Assembly (NCBI GenBank): GCA_965238045.1
Contig: CBDEGU010000002.1
Span: 124,001-188,000 of the forward strand
DNA from: CBDEGU01 sp965238045
Lineage (GTDB): Bacteria; Acidobacteriota; Terriglobia; Bryobacterales; UBA6623
Direction: 5' to 3'
Length of the DNA: 64,000 nt
Of this stretch, positions 46,031 through 55,572 are shown one piece after another (position 1 is the stretch's first letter; each line of letters begins with the position of its first letter). Below the pieces are notes generated by a model. It was not told the origin of the DNA. It worked only from the letters and a program-made list of their open reading frames with translations, and did no database searches. Made by a program: the position numbers and the translations under genes.

Positions 46031-47065
46031 TCAAAGGGTAATCACGGCCTTGACGACCCCGTCGGAATATTCGGCGACGGTCTCAAATGCCTTGGAACCG
46101 TCCTCGATCGCGAATTCGTGGCTGACCAGTTTGCCGAGATCGATCTGATCGCGCCGCAGCAGGTCGAGTGCTTCACGATCGTTCGCATTCGATCTTTTCT
46201 GAACGTGGATGCTGATCTCCTGCTGCAGCGCTGCCCAGAGATCGAGTCCCACGTTCTGCTGGGATGGGACGCCGATTACGACCAGGCGGCCGGCCGGGCG
46301 CAGCGACCTCAGCGCCGCGTTGATCGATTCCGGCTTGCCCGCGGCATCGAAGGCGACATGCGCGCCGAGTCCGCCGGTGAGGTCCATGACGGCGTCGCGG
46401 ACCGAATCCCGTGAGATGTCGACCACCTGGTCGGCGCCCATTTCGCCAGCCACGTTCAATCGATGCGGAACCCGGTCGGCGGCAATCACGCACGAGGCGC
46501 CGGCTAGTTTCGAGACAGCCACCGCCAGCAGGCCGATCGGTCCGCAGCCCATGACCAGCACGGTCTCGCCCAATTGCAGCCGCGCAAGCTCTGCGCTGTG
46601 CAGGAGCACGGCCAGGGGCTCGATCACCGTAATGGCGGGGAAGCTCATCTCTCGCGGCACGGGAACGGCGTTGTGGGCCGGGATGACGGCGAATTCCCGC
46701 AGCAGACCCGGGGCCTGCACGCCGCCGAGAAACACGCAGTTCAGGCAAAGATTTGATCGTCCCGCGAGACATGCCTCGCAGTGCCCGCAGGTTTGCGCTG
46801 GTTCGACGGCAACGCGGTCGCCGGGCTGGAGGAAGGTCACTCCCTCGCCTGCTTCGATGACTTCGGCGGCTGGTTCATGCCCGAGGACCGACGGGTAGAG
46901 AGCATCCGTGCCGGCGCAGCCGCCTTCGAGGTAGTAGTGCATGTCGCTGCCGCAGATGCCGACAGCCCTTAGACGCACGAGCACCTCGCCCTGGCCCGGT
47001 GGCGGCGGATCCGGCATCTCGCCGAGTTCAACTCTGCGTGGCGCAACTAGCTGTAGTGCTTTCAT
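46031..47065 (-). CDS. Zinc-dependent alcohol dehydrogenase (threonine/sorbitol dehydrogenase-like)
   Basis: The 344-residue MDR-superfamily enzyme has the catalytic zinc Cys in GICGSDMHYY and Glu in GHEPAAEV. The structural-zinc four-cysteine lobe is CGHCEACLAGRSNLC, and the NAD motif is VMGCGPIGLLAVAVSKLAG. It oxidises a polyol, threonine or secondary alcohol with NAD. CGSDMHYYLEGG and the overall length are close to sorbitol/L-iditol and threonine dehydrogenases. It is a single gene convergent with the S41-like gene. Confidence 0.91.
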   Translation of the reverse strand: MKALQLVAPRRVELGEMPDPPPPGQGEVLVRLRAVGICGSDMHYYLEGGCAGTDALYPSVLGHEPAAEVIEAGEGVTFLQPGDRVAVEPAQTCGHCEACLAGRSNLCLNCVFLGGVQAPGLLREFAVIPAHNAVPVPREMSFPAITVIEPLAVLLHSAELARLQLGETVLVMGCGPIGLLAVAVSKLAGASCVIAADRVPHRLNVAGEMGADQVVDISRDSVRDAVMDLTGGLGAHVAFDAAGKPESINAALRSLRPAGRLVVIGVPSQQNVGLDLWAALQQEISIHVQKRSNANDREALDLLRRDQIDLGKLVSHEFAIEDGSKAFETVAEYSDGVVKAVITL

Positions 47066-47315
47066 GGGGATGGGGAAAATGCTCCTAGTGGCACCTGCCC
47101 GTCAGCGCGGCCGCGAACAGGACCAATCGACGATTGTAGCTCGTCTCGGGAACCACCCGTGCCGTACACGCTGTACTCTCGCCCTCATGCACATTTCTGT
47201 CGTCTTCTTCCTTCCCGCACAAAACCGAAAGAGACCGATGGCCGCGGACTCTCTTTGGCAACGGGAACGCCCGTGGCCGAATGGTGTAGATTGAAGGTAC
47301 TTCGGCTCGGCATCC

Positions 47316-49115
47316 ATGGGACGTTCGTTTTCGCTAGACGACAAGTACACGCTTGATACCGGCACGGTCTACATGACCGGCATCCAGGCACTGGTGCGTC
47401 TGCCTCTTGAGCAGATGCGGCGCGACCGGCTCGCCGGGCTAAACACCGCGACATGGATCTCCGGCTATGAAGGCTCGCCGCTGGGTGGCTACGACCTCGC
47501 TCTTCAGCGAGTACACGGTCTGCTCTCGGATCACCATGTACACTTCATGCCGGGCGTCAACGAGGATCTCGCCGCCGCCACGGTGATGGGAAGCCAGGTC
47601 TACCAGGCGCTTCCCGAACCTCGGATCGACGGAGTCGTCGGCATCTGGTACGGCAAAGGGCCGGGCGTGGACCGCACCGGCGATGTCTTTCGGCATGCCA
47701 ACCTGGCCGGAACAGGCCGGCACTGTGGCGCCCTGGCGCTGGCCGGCGACGACCACATGTCGAAAAGCTCGACGATTCCGCACCAAAGCGAAATCTCGTT
47801 CTACAACTACGCACTGCCCATACTCGTGCCCGGCAACACGCAGGAGATTCTCGACTACGGACTGCTGGGGATCGCTATGTCGCGCTATAGCGGCGCCTGG
47901 ACGGCCCTCAAGCTTGTCACCGATATTTGCGACGGGGGCGGAACGCTCGAGGTCGCTCCAGAACGATGCCGGACCCAAGAGCCTGAACTGCTCATCGATG
48001 GCGAGCTCTACCGCAAGCGCATGAATCCGCTTCTGATCGTGCCCATCTCGCTGAGTTTGGAAAAAGAGCTGCACCAGCGGCGCTTGCTCGCCGCGCGCGA
48101 GTTCGCCCGGGTCAACCGGTTCAACGCAATCAAAGTTCGGCATGCAAACGACCGTCTGGGGATTGTCTCGGCCGGAAAGAGCTACTACGATCTCATGTCG
48201 GCGCTCACGAGCCTGGGTCTGGGTGAAAACGAACTCGAAAAGGCCGGCGTGCGTATTCTCAAGCTGGCGATGGTCTATCCGCTCGAGCCTTCGATCATTG
48301 ACGAGTTCGTTGCCGGCCTCAATGAAGTGCTGGTGATTGAAGAGAAGCGCAGCTTCATCGAGTTGCAGTTGCGCGAGATGCTCTACAACCATGCGTCGCG
48401 GCCGGCCATTTACGGCAAGCAGGATTCCGAAGACCGGCCGCTGTTTCCATCCCATGGCGAACTGGACGCGGAAATCATCGCGCAAACGCTCGCCCGGCGG
48501 CTGCCCAAGCTTGCGCCGGTCGAACGCCGGCTGGCTCAGCTAGCGCGGATCGAAGTTCGTCTCGCCGAGAGTGAGCCGGTTGCGCCGCGAGGGCCGATGT
48601 ATTGCTCGGGCTGTCCGCACAATCGCTCGACGCTGCTGCTCGATGGACAAATCGCCGGCGGCGGTATCGGTTGTCACGGTATGGCCGCTGGCATGGACGC
48701 CGACCGCGGTATCGCCTACATCGGCCACATGGGCGGCGAGGGCGCGGCCTGGATCGGGGCGGCGCCGTTCAGTGGCAAGAAACACATCTTTCAGAATATC
48801 GGGGACGGCACCTACTTCCACTCCGGCAGGATGGCGGTTCATGCCGCCGTCGCCGCTGGCGTCAACATCACTTTCAAGCTGCTCTATAACGGCACGGTCG
48901 CCATGACGGGCGGACAAGACGTCGCCGGCGGACTCCCCATCCCAGAACTGACCAACGAACTTGCCTCCGCCGGCGTAAAGCGCATCGTTCTGCTCAGCGA
49001 CAACACCGGCCGCTATCGGGACCGCTCCCAACTCGCCGCGATGACCGAGTTCGGCCCCGAGAAGATCTCGAAACCGTACTCGCCGATTTGGAAAACACCG
49101 CCGGCGTCAGCATGA
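47316..49115 (+). CDS. Indolepyruvate:ferredoxin oxidoreductase family, N-terminal part (frameshifted)
   Basis: The 599-residue frame holds the pyrimidine-binding domain (TGIQALVRLPLEQM, WISGYEGSPLGGYD, PGVNEDLAAATVMGSQ) and the TPP/pyrophosphate domain (MYCSGCPHNRSTLLL, IGDGTYFHSGRMAV, YNGTVAMTGGQD) of the long single-chain enzyme. That enzyme decarboxylates aryl 2-oxoacids to acyl-CoA with ferredoxin. The frame goes wrong near a C4 run at 49055-49058: one extra C would read on as GPREDLETVLADLENTAG and join the second frame. The last 19 residues are therefore out of register. Confidence 0.9.
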   Translation: MGRSFSLDDKYTLDTGTVYMTGIQALVRLPLEQMRRDRLAGLNTATWISGYEGSPLGGYDLALQRVHGLLSDHHVHFMPGVNEDLAAATVMGSQVYQALPEPRIDGVVGIWYGKGPGVDRTGDVFRHANLAGTGRHCGALALAGDDHMSKSSTIPHQSEISFYNYALPILVPGNTQEILDYGLLGIAMSRYSGAWTALKLVTDICDGGGTLEVAPERCRTQEPELLIDGELYRKRMNPLLIVPISLSLEKELHQRRLLAAREFARVNRFNAIKVRHANDRLGIVSAGKSYYDLMSALTSLGLGENELEKAGVRILKLAMVYPLEPSIIDEFVAGLNEVLVIEEKRSFIELQLREMLYNHASRPAIYGKQDSEDRPLFPSHGELDAEIIAQTLARRLPKLAPVERRLAQLARIEVRLAESEPVAPRGPMYCSGCPHNRSTLLLDGQIAGGGIGCHGMAAGMDADRGIAYIGHMGGEGAAWIGAAPFSGKKHIFQNIGDGTYFHSGRMAVHAAVAAGVNITFKLLYNGTVAMTGGQDVAGGLPIPELTNELASAGVKRIVLLSDNTGRYRDRSQLAAMTEFGPEKISKPYSPIWKTPPASA

Positions 49116-50770
49116 TGATCTACGACCAGATGTGCGCGGCGCAGAAGCGGCGGCAGCGGAATCGCGGCCGGATGGCGCAACCGTTGCGCCGGATCATGAT
49201 CAACGAGCGGGTCTGCGAGGGCTGCGGCCATTGCGTGGCCGTGTCCAACTGCGTCTCGCTGCATCCGGTGGATACCGAGTATGGTCCCAAGACGCGAGTG
49301 CATCAGTCGTCGTGCAACGCGGACTACACTTGCGTCATGGGTGAGTGCCCGTCGTTTGTGAGCGTCATGATCGAAGAGGGCTCGGAACTCAAGAAGAAGG
49401 CGCTTCCCGCGTTGCCCGCGATCGAGGTGGCCGAACCGGCCGAAAAGGTCGGCGCAGAGCAACCCTACCATGTGCTGATGCCCGGTGTCGGAGGTACCGG
49501 CGTGGTGACGGTGAACGCGCTGCTGGCGACCGCCGCCGTTCTTGAAGGCAAACACGTCGCGACGCTCGATCAGACCGGACTCGCCCAGAAAGGCGGCGCG
49601 GTCGTCTCGCATTTGACCCTTTCGAACGAGCCAATCCGCGCCGCCAGCCGCATCAGCTTCGGCTCGGCCAGCTTGTTGCTGGGTTTTGACGTATTGGGAG
49701 CCGCCTCGGCCGCCAATCGGCGGCGGCTGGATCCCGCGCTTACCGTCGCCGTCGTGAACTCCCGGCAAACCCCCACCGGCGACTCGGTCCGCAAGGGCCT
49801 TACCGTGCTCTCGGCGGACGACTCTCTGAACAACGCGATCCATGCCTGCACCCGGGCGGACCGCAATATTTTCGTCGATGCCTCGACCCTGGCCGAGTCG
49901 CTTTTCGGCAGCCACTTGCAGGCAAACATCTTTCTGCTCGGAGTGGCCTACCAAGCGGGGCTCATTCCGCTCGCCGCCGAATCGATGGAAGAGGCGATTC
50001 GGCTCAATGGCGTGCAGGTTGCGCGCAACGTGGAGGCCTTTCGCTGGGGCCGCCGGTATCAGGTCGCGCCCGGGGAACTCAGCGTGATGGCCTCGGGCGG
50101 ACAGACGAAACAGGAGCCCCCAGACCTGGACAGCCTCATTGCCGGACGCGTCCGAGAGCTGACCGCGTTTCAAAACGCCGAGTATGCCGGGCGCTACCGC
50201 CGGTTCGTCGGCCGGTTCCGGGACAGGGCCCCCGAACTCGGTCCCACCCATCTCGGTCCCGCCGCCGCCGATCTCGCTGAAGCGGTGGCGATGAATCTCT
50301 ATAAGTTGATGGCCTACAAGGATGAGTACGAAGTGGCCCGCCTGTTGACGCTTCCCGAGTTCGAGTCACAGGCGTGCAATACCTTCGAGGCGCCGCTCAA
50401 GATGGTCTATCACCTGCATCCTCCGCTGCTGCGCTCGCTGGGGATGAAGAGCAAGCTCTCGCTCGGCCCCTGGTTTCGGCCCGTTCTGCGGCTGCTGGCC
50501 TTGATGAAGAGCCTGCGCGGGACCCGTTTCGATGTTTTCGGCTGGGCCGAAATTCGCCGCGAGGAAAGGGCCCTCATCGGCTGGTACGAGCAAACACTGG
50601 GTGAACTGCTGCCGAGCTTGCACCGCGACAACGCGGCGCTGATCACGGAAATCGCCCGCGTGCCGGAACAGATCCGCGGCTACGAGCAGATCAAACTCTC
50701 CTCGATTCAGCAAGCACGCCAGCGCGTGGCCGAGTTGCTTGCACAGCTTGCGCGGCCGGTTGCCGCCTAG
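49088..50770 (+). CDS. Indolepyruvate:ferredoxin oxidoreductase family, C-terminal part (frameshifted)
   Basis: This 560-residue frame continues the same enzyme. It has the 4Fe-4S region (INERVCEGCGHC, QSSCNADYTCVMGECPSF), the gamma/2-oxoacid oxidoreductase domain (GVGGTGVVTVNALLATAAVL, DQTGLAQKGGAVVSHL) and the DUF6537-like C-terminus. It overlaps the first frame by 28 bp; the start at 49088 is only where the frame opens after the indel. The full protein would be about 1,150 residues. Either the gene is a recent pseudogene or there is a one-base sequence error. Confidence 0.9.
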   Translation: MENTAGVSMMIYDQMCAAQKRRQRNRGRMAQPLRRIMINERVCEGCGHCVAVSNCVSLHPVDTEYGPKTRVHQSSCNADYTCVMGECPSFVSVMIEEGSELKKKALPALPAIEVAEPAEKVGAEQPYHVLMPGVGGTGVVTVNALLATAAVLEGKHVATLDQTGLAQKGGAVVSHLTLSNEPIRAASRISFGSASLLLGFDVLGAASAANRRRLDPALTVAVVNSRQTPTGDSVRKGLTVLSADDSLNNAIHACTRADRNIFVDASTLAESLFGSHLQANIFLLGVAYQAGLIPLAAESMEEAIRLNGVQVARNVEAFRWGRRYQVAPGELSVMASGGQTKQEPPDLDSLIAGRVRELTAFQNAEYAGRYRRFVGRFRDRAPELGPTHLGPAAADLAEAVAMNLYKLMAYKDEYEVARLLTLPEFESQACNTFEAPLKMVYHLHPPLLRSLGMKSKLSLGPWFRPVLRLLALMKSLRGTRFDVFGWAEIRREERALIGWYEQTLGELLPSLHRDNAALITEIARVPEQIRGYEQIKLSSIQQARQRVAELLAQLARPVAA

Positions 50771-50786
50771 CGGCCGGTCGCCGCCG

Positions 50787-51698
50787 CTAGTCAAGCCGAA
50801 AAACGCCACCAGGCTTTCGTGGCACGGGCGCGATTTCCCCTGGCTTGATTTCCCCTGGCTCAGGTCTCTCCATCGTGTTGCAAACTCCGACCGACGATGA
50901 GAAAGCAGCCACTGCTTCCCATGCATCGTCTCGCCGCGTCTCGATCCAGTAGGTTCCGCCCCTCGATCGGTCCTCGCGCAATCTCCACTCAGACTCAGCA
51001 GGGGCCAGCCGCCGGAGCGGGATGCGCGGCCTGGCGGCGGAGATCTCGCGAATGCTCCATGACGCGCCGCCGGTCATCGTCTCGTAGAGCTCGAAAGGTT
51101 CCCCGGCGGACCCCGCGCGCCGGATGATCAGGAATCCGTGCCGGGGGGAATCAAAGGCGAACTCGACGATCTCGCCGGCCTTGTCCTCGCCCGGCTCCCA
51201 GACCTCGTGCTTGCGCCAGCTTAGTCCGCCATTGGTTGTCACCAGGAAAAACGGAATCGTGGAAGAGTCCAGATCCCAGCGCAGGCCGGCCAGCCAGCCG
51301 TTCTTTGGGTCCGCGAAGTAGAACGTTTCCAGTGTGCTGGAAGCGGCCCGTTCGGCGGCCTCGCGCCAGAGCGTTCCGCCGTCCGCGGAGACGAGCAGCA
51401 GCGAGGAGACCGTGCCTGCGTTGGCGTGGATTTCACCAGCCACTAAGACGCCCCCGGCGGCGGCGGTCACACTCACAAGTTCGAGGCGAAGCTCGCAGGG
51501 GGCGACTTGGTTGCACACCAGACCCGCGCCCAGCAGGTGCTCCTCGCGGCACTCCAGTTGCATTCGCAAGGGTTCGCCGGTAAAGCGCAACTCGGCCCGG
51601 CGGGCCTCCGCGGGCTGCTCACGCTCCTGCGCCGCCACCAGCGCGGCAATCGATATCGCAAGCAGGGCGAGCGCGATGCGGCAACCAGGGGGCTGCAT
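50787..51698 (-). CDS. Secreted BNR/Ycf48-like beta-propeller protein, hypothetical
   Basis: The 303-residue protein has a signal peptide (CRIALALLAISIAALVAAQ). Repeats with Asp-box-like features follow: LVSADGGTLWREA, FADPKNGWLAGL, VTTNGGLSWRKH, FDSPRHGFLI, MTGGASWSIRE. These are the hallmarks of sialidase/Ycf48-like propeller strands. The function is unknown. A 15-bp tandem duplication (50832-50861) encodes PGEIKPGEIA near its C-terminus. It is convergent with the oxidoreductase gene, 16 bp apart. Confidence 0.7.
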   Translation of the reverse strand: MQPPGCRIALALLAISIAALVAAQEREQPAEARRAELRFTGEPLRMQLECREEHLLGAGLVCNQVAPCELRLELVSVTAAAGGVLVAGEIHANAGTVSSLLLVSADGGTLWREAAERAASSTLETFYFADPKNGWLAGLRWDLDSSTIPFFLVTTNGGLSWRKHEVWEPGEDKAGEIVEFAFDSPRHGFLIIRRAGSAGEPFELYETMTGGASWSIREISAARPRIPLRRLAPAESEWRLREDRSRGGTYWIETRRDDAWEAVAAFSSSVGVCNTMERPEPGEIKPGEIAPVPRKPGGVFRLD

Positions 51699-52009
51699 GG
51701 AAGAAACTCCATCCTTCACGATTCTATCCTTCACGAGGATAGCGTCTTGGCAAGTGCTCCCGGGGCTCTGGGGCCGAGAGATCTCTAGCCGGGAGCAAGG
51801 AACTCGCCGGACCAACAGGCCGCGGGTTCCCGCCCTCCGGCCGCGGTCTCCAATTTCTAGTCCCGCGGTGCGGCCCAGCCCCGCGTTTCAATGGCGCGCC
51901 TCCATGCCATAGCGTGATGCCGATTCGCCGCTGTGCTATTTTGATGGAACCTCTGGGCAGGTCCCAATAGGTGAGCAGGTTCCCAATACGCAATAAGGAG
52001 TAGAAGACC
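51699..52009. other. Spacer without a recognised gene
   Basis: The 311 bp between the divergent propeller and RidA genes hold no convincing frame. Two word duplications are visible: ATCCTTCACGA-type words near 51710-51738, and CAGGT.CCCAATA-type words near 51958-51989. AAGGAG at 51994-51999 is the ribosome-binding site of the RidA gene. Confidence 0.4.
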
Positions 52010-52462
52010 GTGGCTAAACAACAATCCAATTCCCGCCGAGAGGCGATGATGGCCGTGGCGCTGGGCCTGGCCGGCGCATCGTCCGCGCGGGGCGCCGATT
52101 CTTGGACGCCCAAGAAGGAAAAAACCGGCGGCCCGCTGCGATCCGGGCATCTGCTGTTCATGGGCGGCATCGGCGGCTGGTATCCCAAACGCCGTCCAGA
52201 TGGACCGGGTGATGTGCAGCAGCAGACCGCCGACGCCTTAACGCTCATGAAGGCCTCTTTGGAACGGGCCGGCTCGTCCATGGCCAATGTGCTGAAAGTT
52301 CAAGTCTCTCTCGTGGACCCGGTCAACAACTGGGGGCCCATGACCGAAACCTACAACACGTTCTTCCCCGACCCGAAACCGGCCAGGAACTACTTTGGAG
52401 CGACCAGCTTCCGCCGTCCTGGGCAGCTTCTGCAAATCGATTGCATCGCCTACGTCGACTAA
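52010..52462 (+). CDS. RidA/YjgF family protein with Tat-like leader
   Basis: The 150-residue protein starts at GTG 52010 behind AAGGAG. SNSRREAMMAVALGLAGASSARGA resembles a twin-arginine leader, unusual for the normally cytoplasmic RidA family of enamine/imine deaminases. The core GPLRSGHLLFMGGIGG, QTADALTLMKASLERAGSSMANVLKVQVSL and ARNYFGATSF, with the key Arg region, fits the fold. The acidic residue near the end appears as Asp (LQIDCIAYVD). Export and substrate are inferred. Confidence 0.83.
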   Translation: MAKQQSNSRREAMMAVALGLAGASSARGADSWTPKKEKTGGPLRSGHLLFMGGIGGWYPKRRPDGPGDVQQQTADALTLMKASLERAGSSMANVLKVQVSLVDPVNNWGPMTETYNTFFPDPKPARNYFGATSFRRPGQLLQIDCIAYVD

Positions 52463-52500
52463 CGATCCGTCTGCGAGGCTCGATCGCCGGTGACACAGCC

Positions 52501-52520
52501 CCCCCACGGATGGGTGGGGG
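52501..52520 (+). terminator. GC-rich hairpin after the RidA gene
   Basis: CCCCCAC (52501-52507) pairs with GTGGGGG (52514-52520) over a 6-nt loop, 39 bp past the stop. There is no T-tract, so it is a weak or Rho-assisted terminator candidate. Confidence 0.5.
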
Positions 52521-52800
52521 CCATGCTGACTTGTGGGCCGGTCGCCCGGCAACGCTGGCCGAGTCGGACCTAACAAATTCGCTTTCCGGGCCCCATCGCT
52601 GTCAGCCCGGCGGGGCGTTCGAACAGGTTGAGCATCAATAGAATGAACGCTTTACATCCCCTATGGTCGCAGGCGTCGGCCGCGTCCGAGCCCCCGGTCT
52701 TCCCGCCGCCGTCCAAGATACCGGGAGACGCTTAGACCCACGCGACGTACGCGAATGAACAGATAGCAGACCGGGGTTCGCGTGATTCTTCATATTTCTA

Positions 52801-52829
52801 TTGCAAATCCGCCGGTGATGGCGGATACT
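52801..52829 (+). promoter_or_regulatory. Candidate sigma-70 promoter for rpoD
   Basis: TTGCAA at 52801-52806 and GATACT at 52824-52829 are separated by 17 bp, and the area is AT-richer than its surroundings. It lies 267 bp before the rpoD ATG. This is by eye only. Confidence 0.4.
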
Positions 52830-53095
52830 ATTGTGGTATAGGTGGCAGGTGCGAGCATCGACCTTTTGCGCTATCTTGAGCGCACACCGAATGAGCTAAG
52901 TCTTTTCGATTCAAATATCTTGAGAGCACTTGACTGCACGACGGGAACCCAGCCGGTTCAGCGGCGTCTGGACATTCGGTTAGGCAGAGTCGCGGAGACT
53001 GTGGCGGCGTCCATGCCAGAGCGGACGCCACCGGACGGCTCGCTGGATAGGGTCGATCCTGCTTAGGCGAAGAAGGTCAGCCTTGGCGGGCCGAT

Positions 53096-54661
53096 ATGAC
53101 AACCGAGGATACAACTGTGGACCAGTTTGAAGAGGCTTTTGTTCCGAGTTCCCGTCGCGGCGTGAGCAGTGAAACCGATGACGAAACCCCGGGGTTTATT
53201 GCCAGCCAAGTCGACCGTGGCGAACCGGAGGCGGCGCAGAGTAAATCGGAGGAGGCGATCTACACCGATGACCCGGTACGGGTTTATCTGCGCGAAATGG
53301 GCTCGGTCCCTCTGCTGACTCGACAGGGGGAAGTCGACTTGGCACGCCGCATGGAACGGGGCAAGACACAGATGCGGCGGTCGATTTCCCGGTCCGCGCT
53401 GATACTCGGGCAAGTGCTCGAGATTTACGAACGAGTAAAGAGGGGGGAGCAACAAATCGATTCCGTCACCGCGATCGCCAGGCCCGACGACACCGAGCCG
53501 GAACGAGAACAAAAGCGCGTCGCGGCCAGGCAGCGGCTGGCGAAAGTCGCCCGGCTCGGCCGGCGGGTGCGTGCTTTGGAAGAGAGAACGTCTCGCACGG
53601 CTAAGCGGAATGTCCACGTTCTAAAGAAGATGCAGTGGAAGCGGAAGCGGCTGCTCGTGAAGCTCTCGCTCTCGATCCAGGAAGTGCCTTTTCGGCTCAA
53701 CTACTGGCAGTACTTCAGCGACAATCTGGAGAAAGTCGAATCGAACCTTGAGCCTCTCTACTCCGAGTTGAAGCGCCTGAAGGCCAAGCCGATCCGGAAA
53801 TCGGCCAGCAATAGCGCGGCGCAACGGGAGATCCGAAAGGAGATCAAGAGGGCGGAGGCCTCGTATGGCGTCACGTTCGACGAAATCGTACGGACAACGA
53901 AGCGAATCTCAGCTGGGTTCCAAGAGTCGGAAACCGCCAAGAAATCGCTCGTCGAGGCCAACCTCCGGCTGGTGGTTTCGGTGGCAAAAAAGTACGTCAA
54001 CCGGGGATTGCACCTACTCGACTTGATTCAGGAGGGCAACATCGGTCTGATGCGGGCGGCGGAGAAATTCGAGTATCTCAGGGGATACAAGTTTTCCACC
54101 TACGCCACCTGGTGGATTCGCCAGGCGATCACACGCGCCATCGCCGACCAGTCGCGGACGATCCGTATCCCGGTTCACATGAACGAAAGCATGAACAAGT
54201 TTCTTCGTGCTTCCCGGGAACTGGAAAAAGAGCTGAGCCGCACGCCAACAAATGAAGAGATCGGCCAACGGATGGAGATCTCCACCGAGAAGGTGCAGAA
54301 GCTCAAGACGATCTCTCGCGATCCGGTGTCTTTGGAGACGCCCGTCGGCCGGGACGGCGAGTCGGCGCTCGGCGATCTGCTCGAAGATCGCTGGGTGGGC
54401 TCGCCCGTCGAGGCGGTGATCGAGTCCAATGTCCAGGAAGAGACGGCGGATGTTCTCAAGACATTGTCGCCCAAGGAAGAGAAGGTCATCCGCATGCGAT
54501 TCGGAATCGGCTGTGACCGGGAGCACACCTTGGAGGAAATCGGCCAGGAGTTCGCTGTCACACGCGAGCGCATTCGTCAGATAGAGGCCAAAGCGCTGCG
54601 GGCGCTCCGCGGGCCGGATCGCCAGCGTCGCCTGCGGGCGCTGATGGCGGCCAAGCACTAG
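53096..54661 (+). CDS. rpoD: RNA polymerase primary sigma factor (RpoD/SigA)
   Basis: The 521-residue protein carries region 1.2 (DPVRVYLREMGSVPLLTRQGEVDLARRME), a spacer-type non-conserved region, region 2 (NLRLVVSVAKKYVNRGLHLLDLIQEGNIGLMRA and STYATWWIRQAITRAIADQ for -10 recognition), region 3 (ELSRTPTNEEIGQRM) and region 4 (HTLEEIGQEFAVTRERIRQIEAKALRAL) for -35 recognition. The N-terminal region 1.1 is short or missing. It is the housekeeping sigma type. A long leader with a candidate promoter lies upstream. Confidence 0.95.
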   Translation: MTTEDTTVDQFEEAFVPSSRRGVSSETDDETPGFIASQVDRGEPEAAQSKSEEAIYTDDPVRVYLREMGSVPLLTRQGEVDLARRMERGKTQMRRSISRSALILGQVLEIYERVKRGEQQIDSVTAIARPDDTEPEREQKRVAARQRLAKVARLGRRVRALEERTSRTAKRNVHVLKKMQWKRKRLLVKLSLSIQEVPFRLNYWQYFSDNLEKVESNLEPLYSELKRLKAKPIRKSASNSAAQREIRKEIKRAEASYGVTFDEIVRTTKRISAGFQESETAKKSLVEANLRLVVSVAKKYVNRGLHLLDLIQEGNIGLMRAAEKFEYLRGYKFSTYATWWIRQAITRAIADQSRTIRIPVHMNESMNKFLRASRELEKELSRTPTNEEIGQRMEISTEKVQKLKTISRDPVSLETPVGRDGESALGDLLEDRWVGSPVEAVIESNVQEETADVLKTLSPKEEKVIRMRFGIGCDREHTLEEIGQEFAVTRERIRQIEAKALRALRGPDRQRRLRALMAAKH

Positions 54662-54804
54662 CCCGCCATCAGCGCGGGCTCTCTGGGGCGGCTCTTTGGC
54701 CGCACGCCATCTCACGAACCAGCGGGTCGTCCCTTGCCCCCGCGAACAACGCACGAAGGGACTTTGGCCGAGCGCTTTCGCGGAGACCCTGGAGTCTATA
54801 GTCC

Positions 54805-55551
54805 TTGCATCCCTCGCTTTCGGTAGTTATCCCCGCCTTCAACGAAGAGAGCCGTTTGCCTGCGAATCTGCAAGTCATCGCTGAGTATCTGCGCCAGCGG
54901 ATCGAGCCGCCGTCCGAGATCCTCGTCGTCAACGACGGCTCGACCGACCGCACGGCCGAGCTGGCCGAGGAGAAGGCCCGGGTTCTGGGCTCCGGCGGAC
55001 TTCGCATCGTCGTACTCAACAACCTCGGCAACCGGGGCAAAGGATACAGTGTCCGCCACGGGGCGCTCAAAGCGCGTTCCCCGTGGATCCTGGTTACCGA
55101 CGCCGACCTTTCGGCTCCGATCGAAGAATGCGACAAGCTCTTCGCCGCCGTGGCGGCCCAATCATGCGAGGGCGCGATTGGCTCGCGCGGCCTCGACCGG
55201 TCCCTGATCGGCGTTCACCAGCCGGTGTTCCGCGAGGTCATGGGCCGCGCCTTCAATCTGGCCGTGCAAGCCGCGGCCGGACTCCCATTCCGGGATACGC
55301 AATGCGGCTTCAAGCTCTTCTCCCGCAAGGCCGCCCAGCAGATCTTCGCGAGACAGCGATTGGAGGGATTCGGTTTCGATGTGGAAATTCTCTACCTGGC
55401 GCGCAAACTGGGATTCGAGATCACCGAAGTACCCGTGCGCTGGGACCACCGCGAAGGCACGACGGTTCGCATGCTTGCTGGCGCCGACGCCTTTGTTGAC
55501 ATCTTGCGCGTCCGGTGCAACGACTGGACAGGCAAGTACGACCGGGCCTAG
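54805..55551 (+). CDS. Dolichyl-phosphate glucose/mannose synthase-like family 2 glycosyltransferase
   Basis: The 248-residue GT-A protein starts LSVVIPAFNEESRLPANL. It has ILVVNDGSTDRTAELAEE, the metal motif VTDADLSAPIEE, and the acceptor-side FRDTQCGFKLFSRKAAQQIF with GFGFDVEILYLARKLG. This is the polyprenyl-phosphate sugar synthase pattern, which transfers a sugar from a nucleotide to undecaprenyl phosphate on the inner membrane face. No C-terminal membrane helices are present. The start is TTG 54805. A kinase remnant lies directly downstream on the opposite strand. Confidence 0.88.
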   Translation: MHPSLSVVIPAFNEESRLPANLQVIAEYLRQRIEPPSEILVVNDGSTDRTAELAEEKARVLGSGGLRIVVLNNLGNRGKGYSVRHGALKARSPWILVTDADLSAPIEECDKLFAAVAAQSCEGAIGSRGLDRSLIGVHQPVFREVMGRAFNLAVQAAAGLPFRDTQCGFKLFSRKAAQQIFARQRLEGFGFDVEILYLARKLGFEITEVPVRWDHREGTTVRMLAGADAFVDILRVRCNDWTGKYDRA

Positions 55552-55572
55552 CAGCCCGTGGTAGCAGCCGGA

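Larger units (their letters stand above)
52463..53095. other. Long leader region before the sigma factor gene
   Basis: These 633 bp separate the RidA gene from rpoD. They contain a GC hairpin at 52501-52520 and a candidate sigma-70 promoter at 52801-52829. A 74-codon frame at 52842-53066 starting GTG shows no family features and is not counted as a gene. If the promoter is real, the rpoD transcript has a leader of about 260 nt. Confidence 0.45.

Noticed and set aside
52842..53066. 74-codon frame upstream of rpoD
   Set aside because: It has a GTG start without a ribosome-binding site, shows no conserved features, and lies in the probable rpoD leader.
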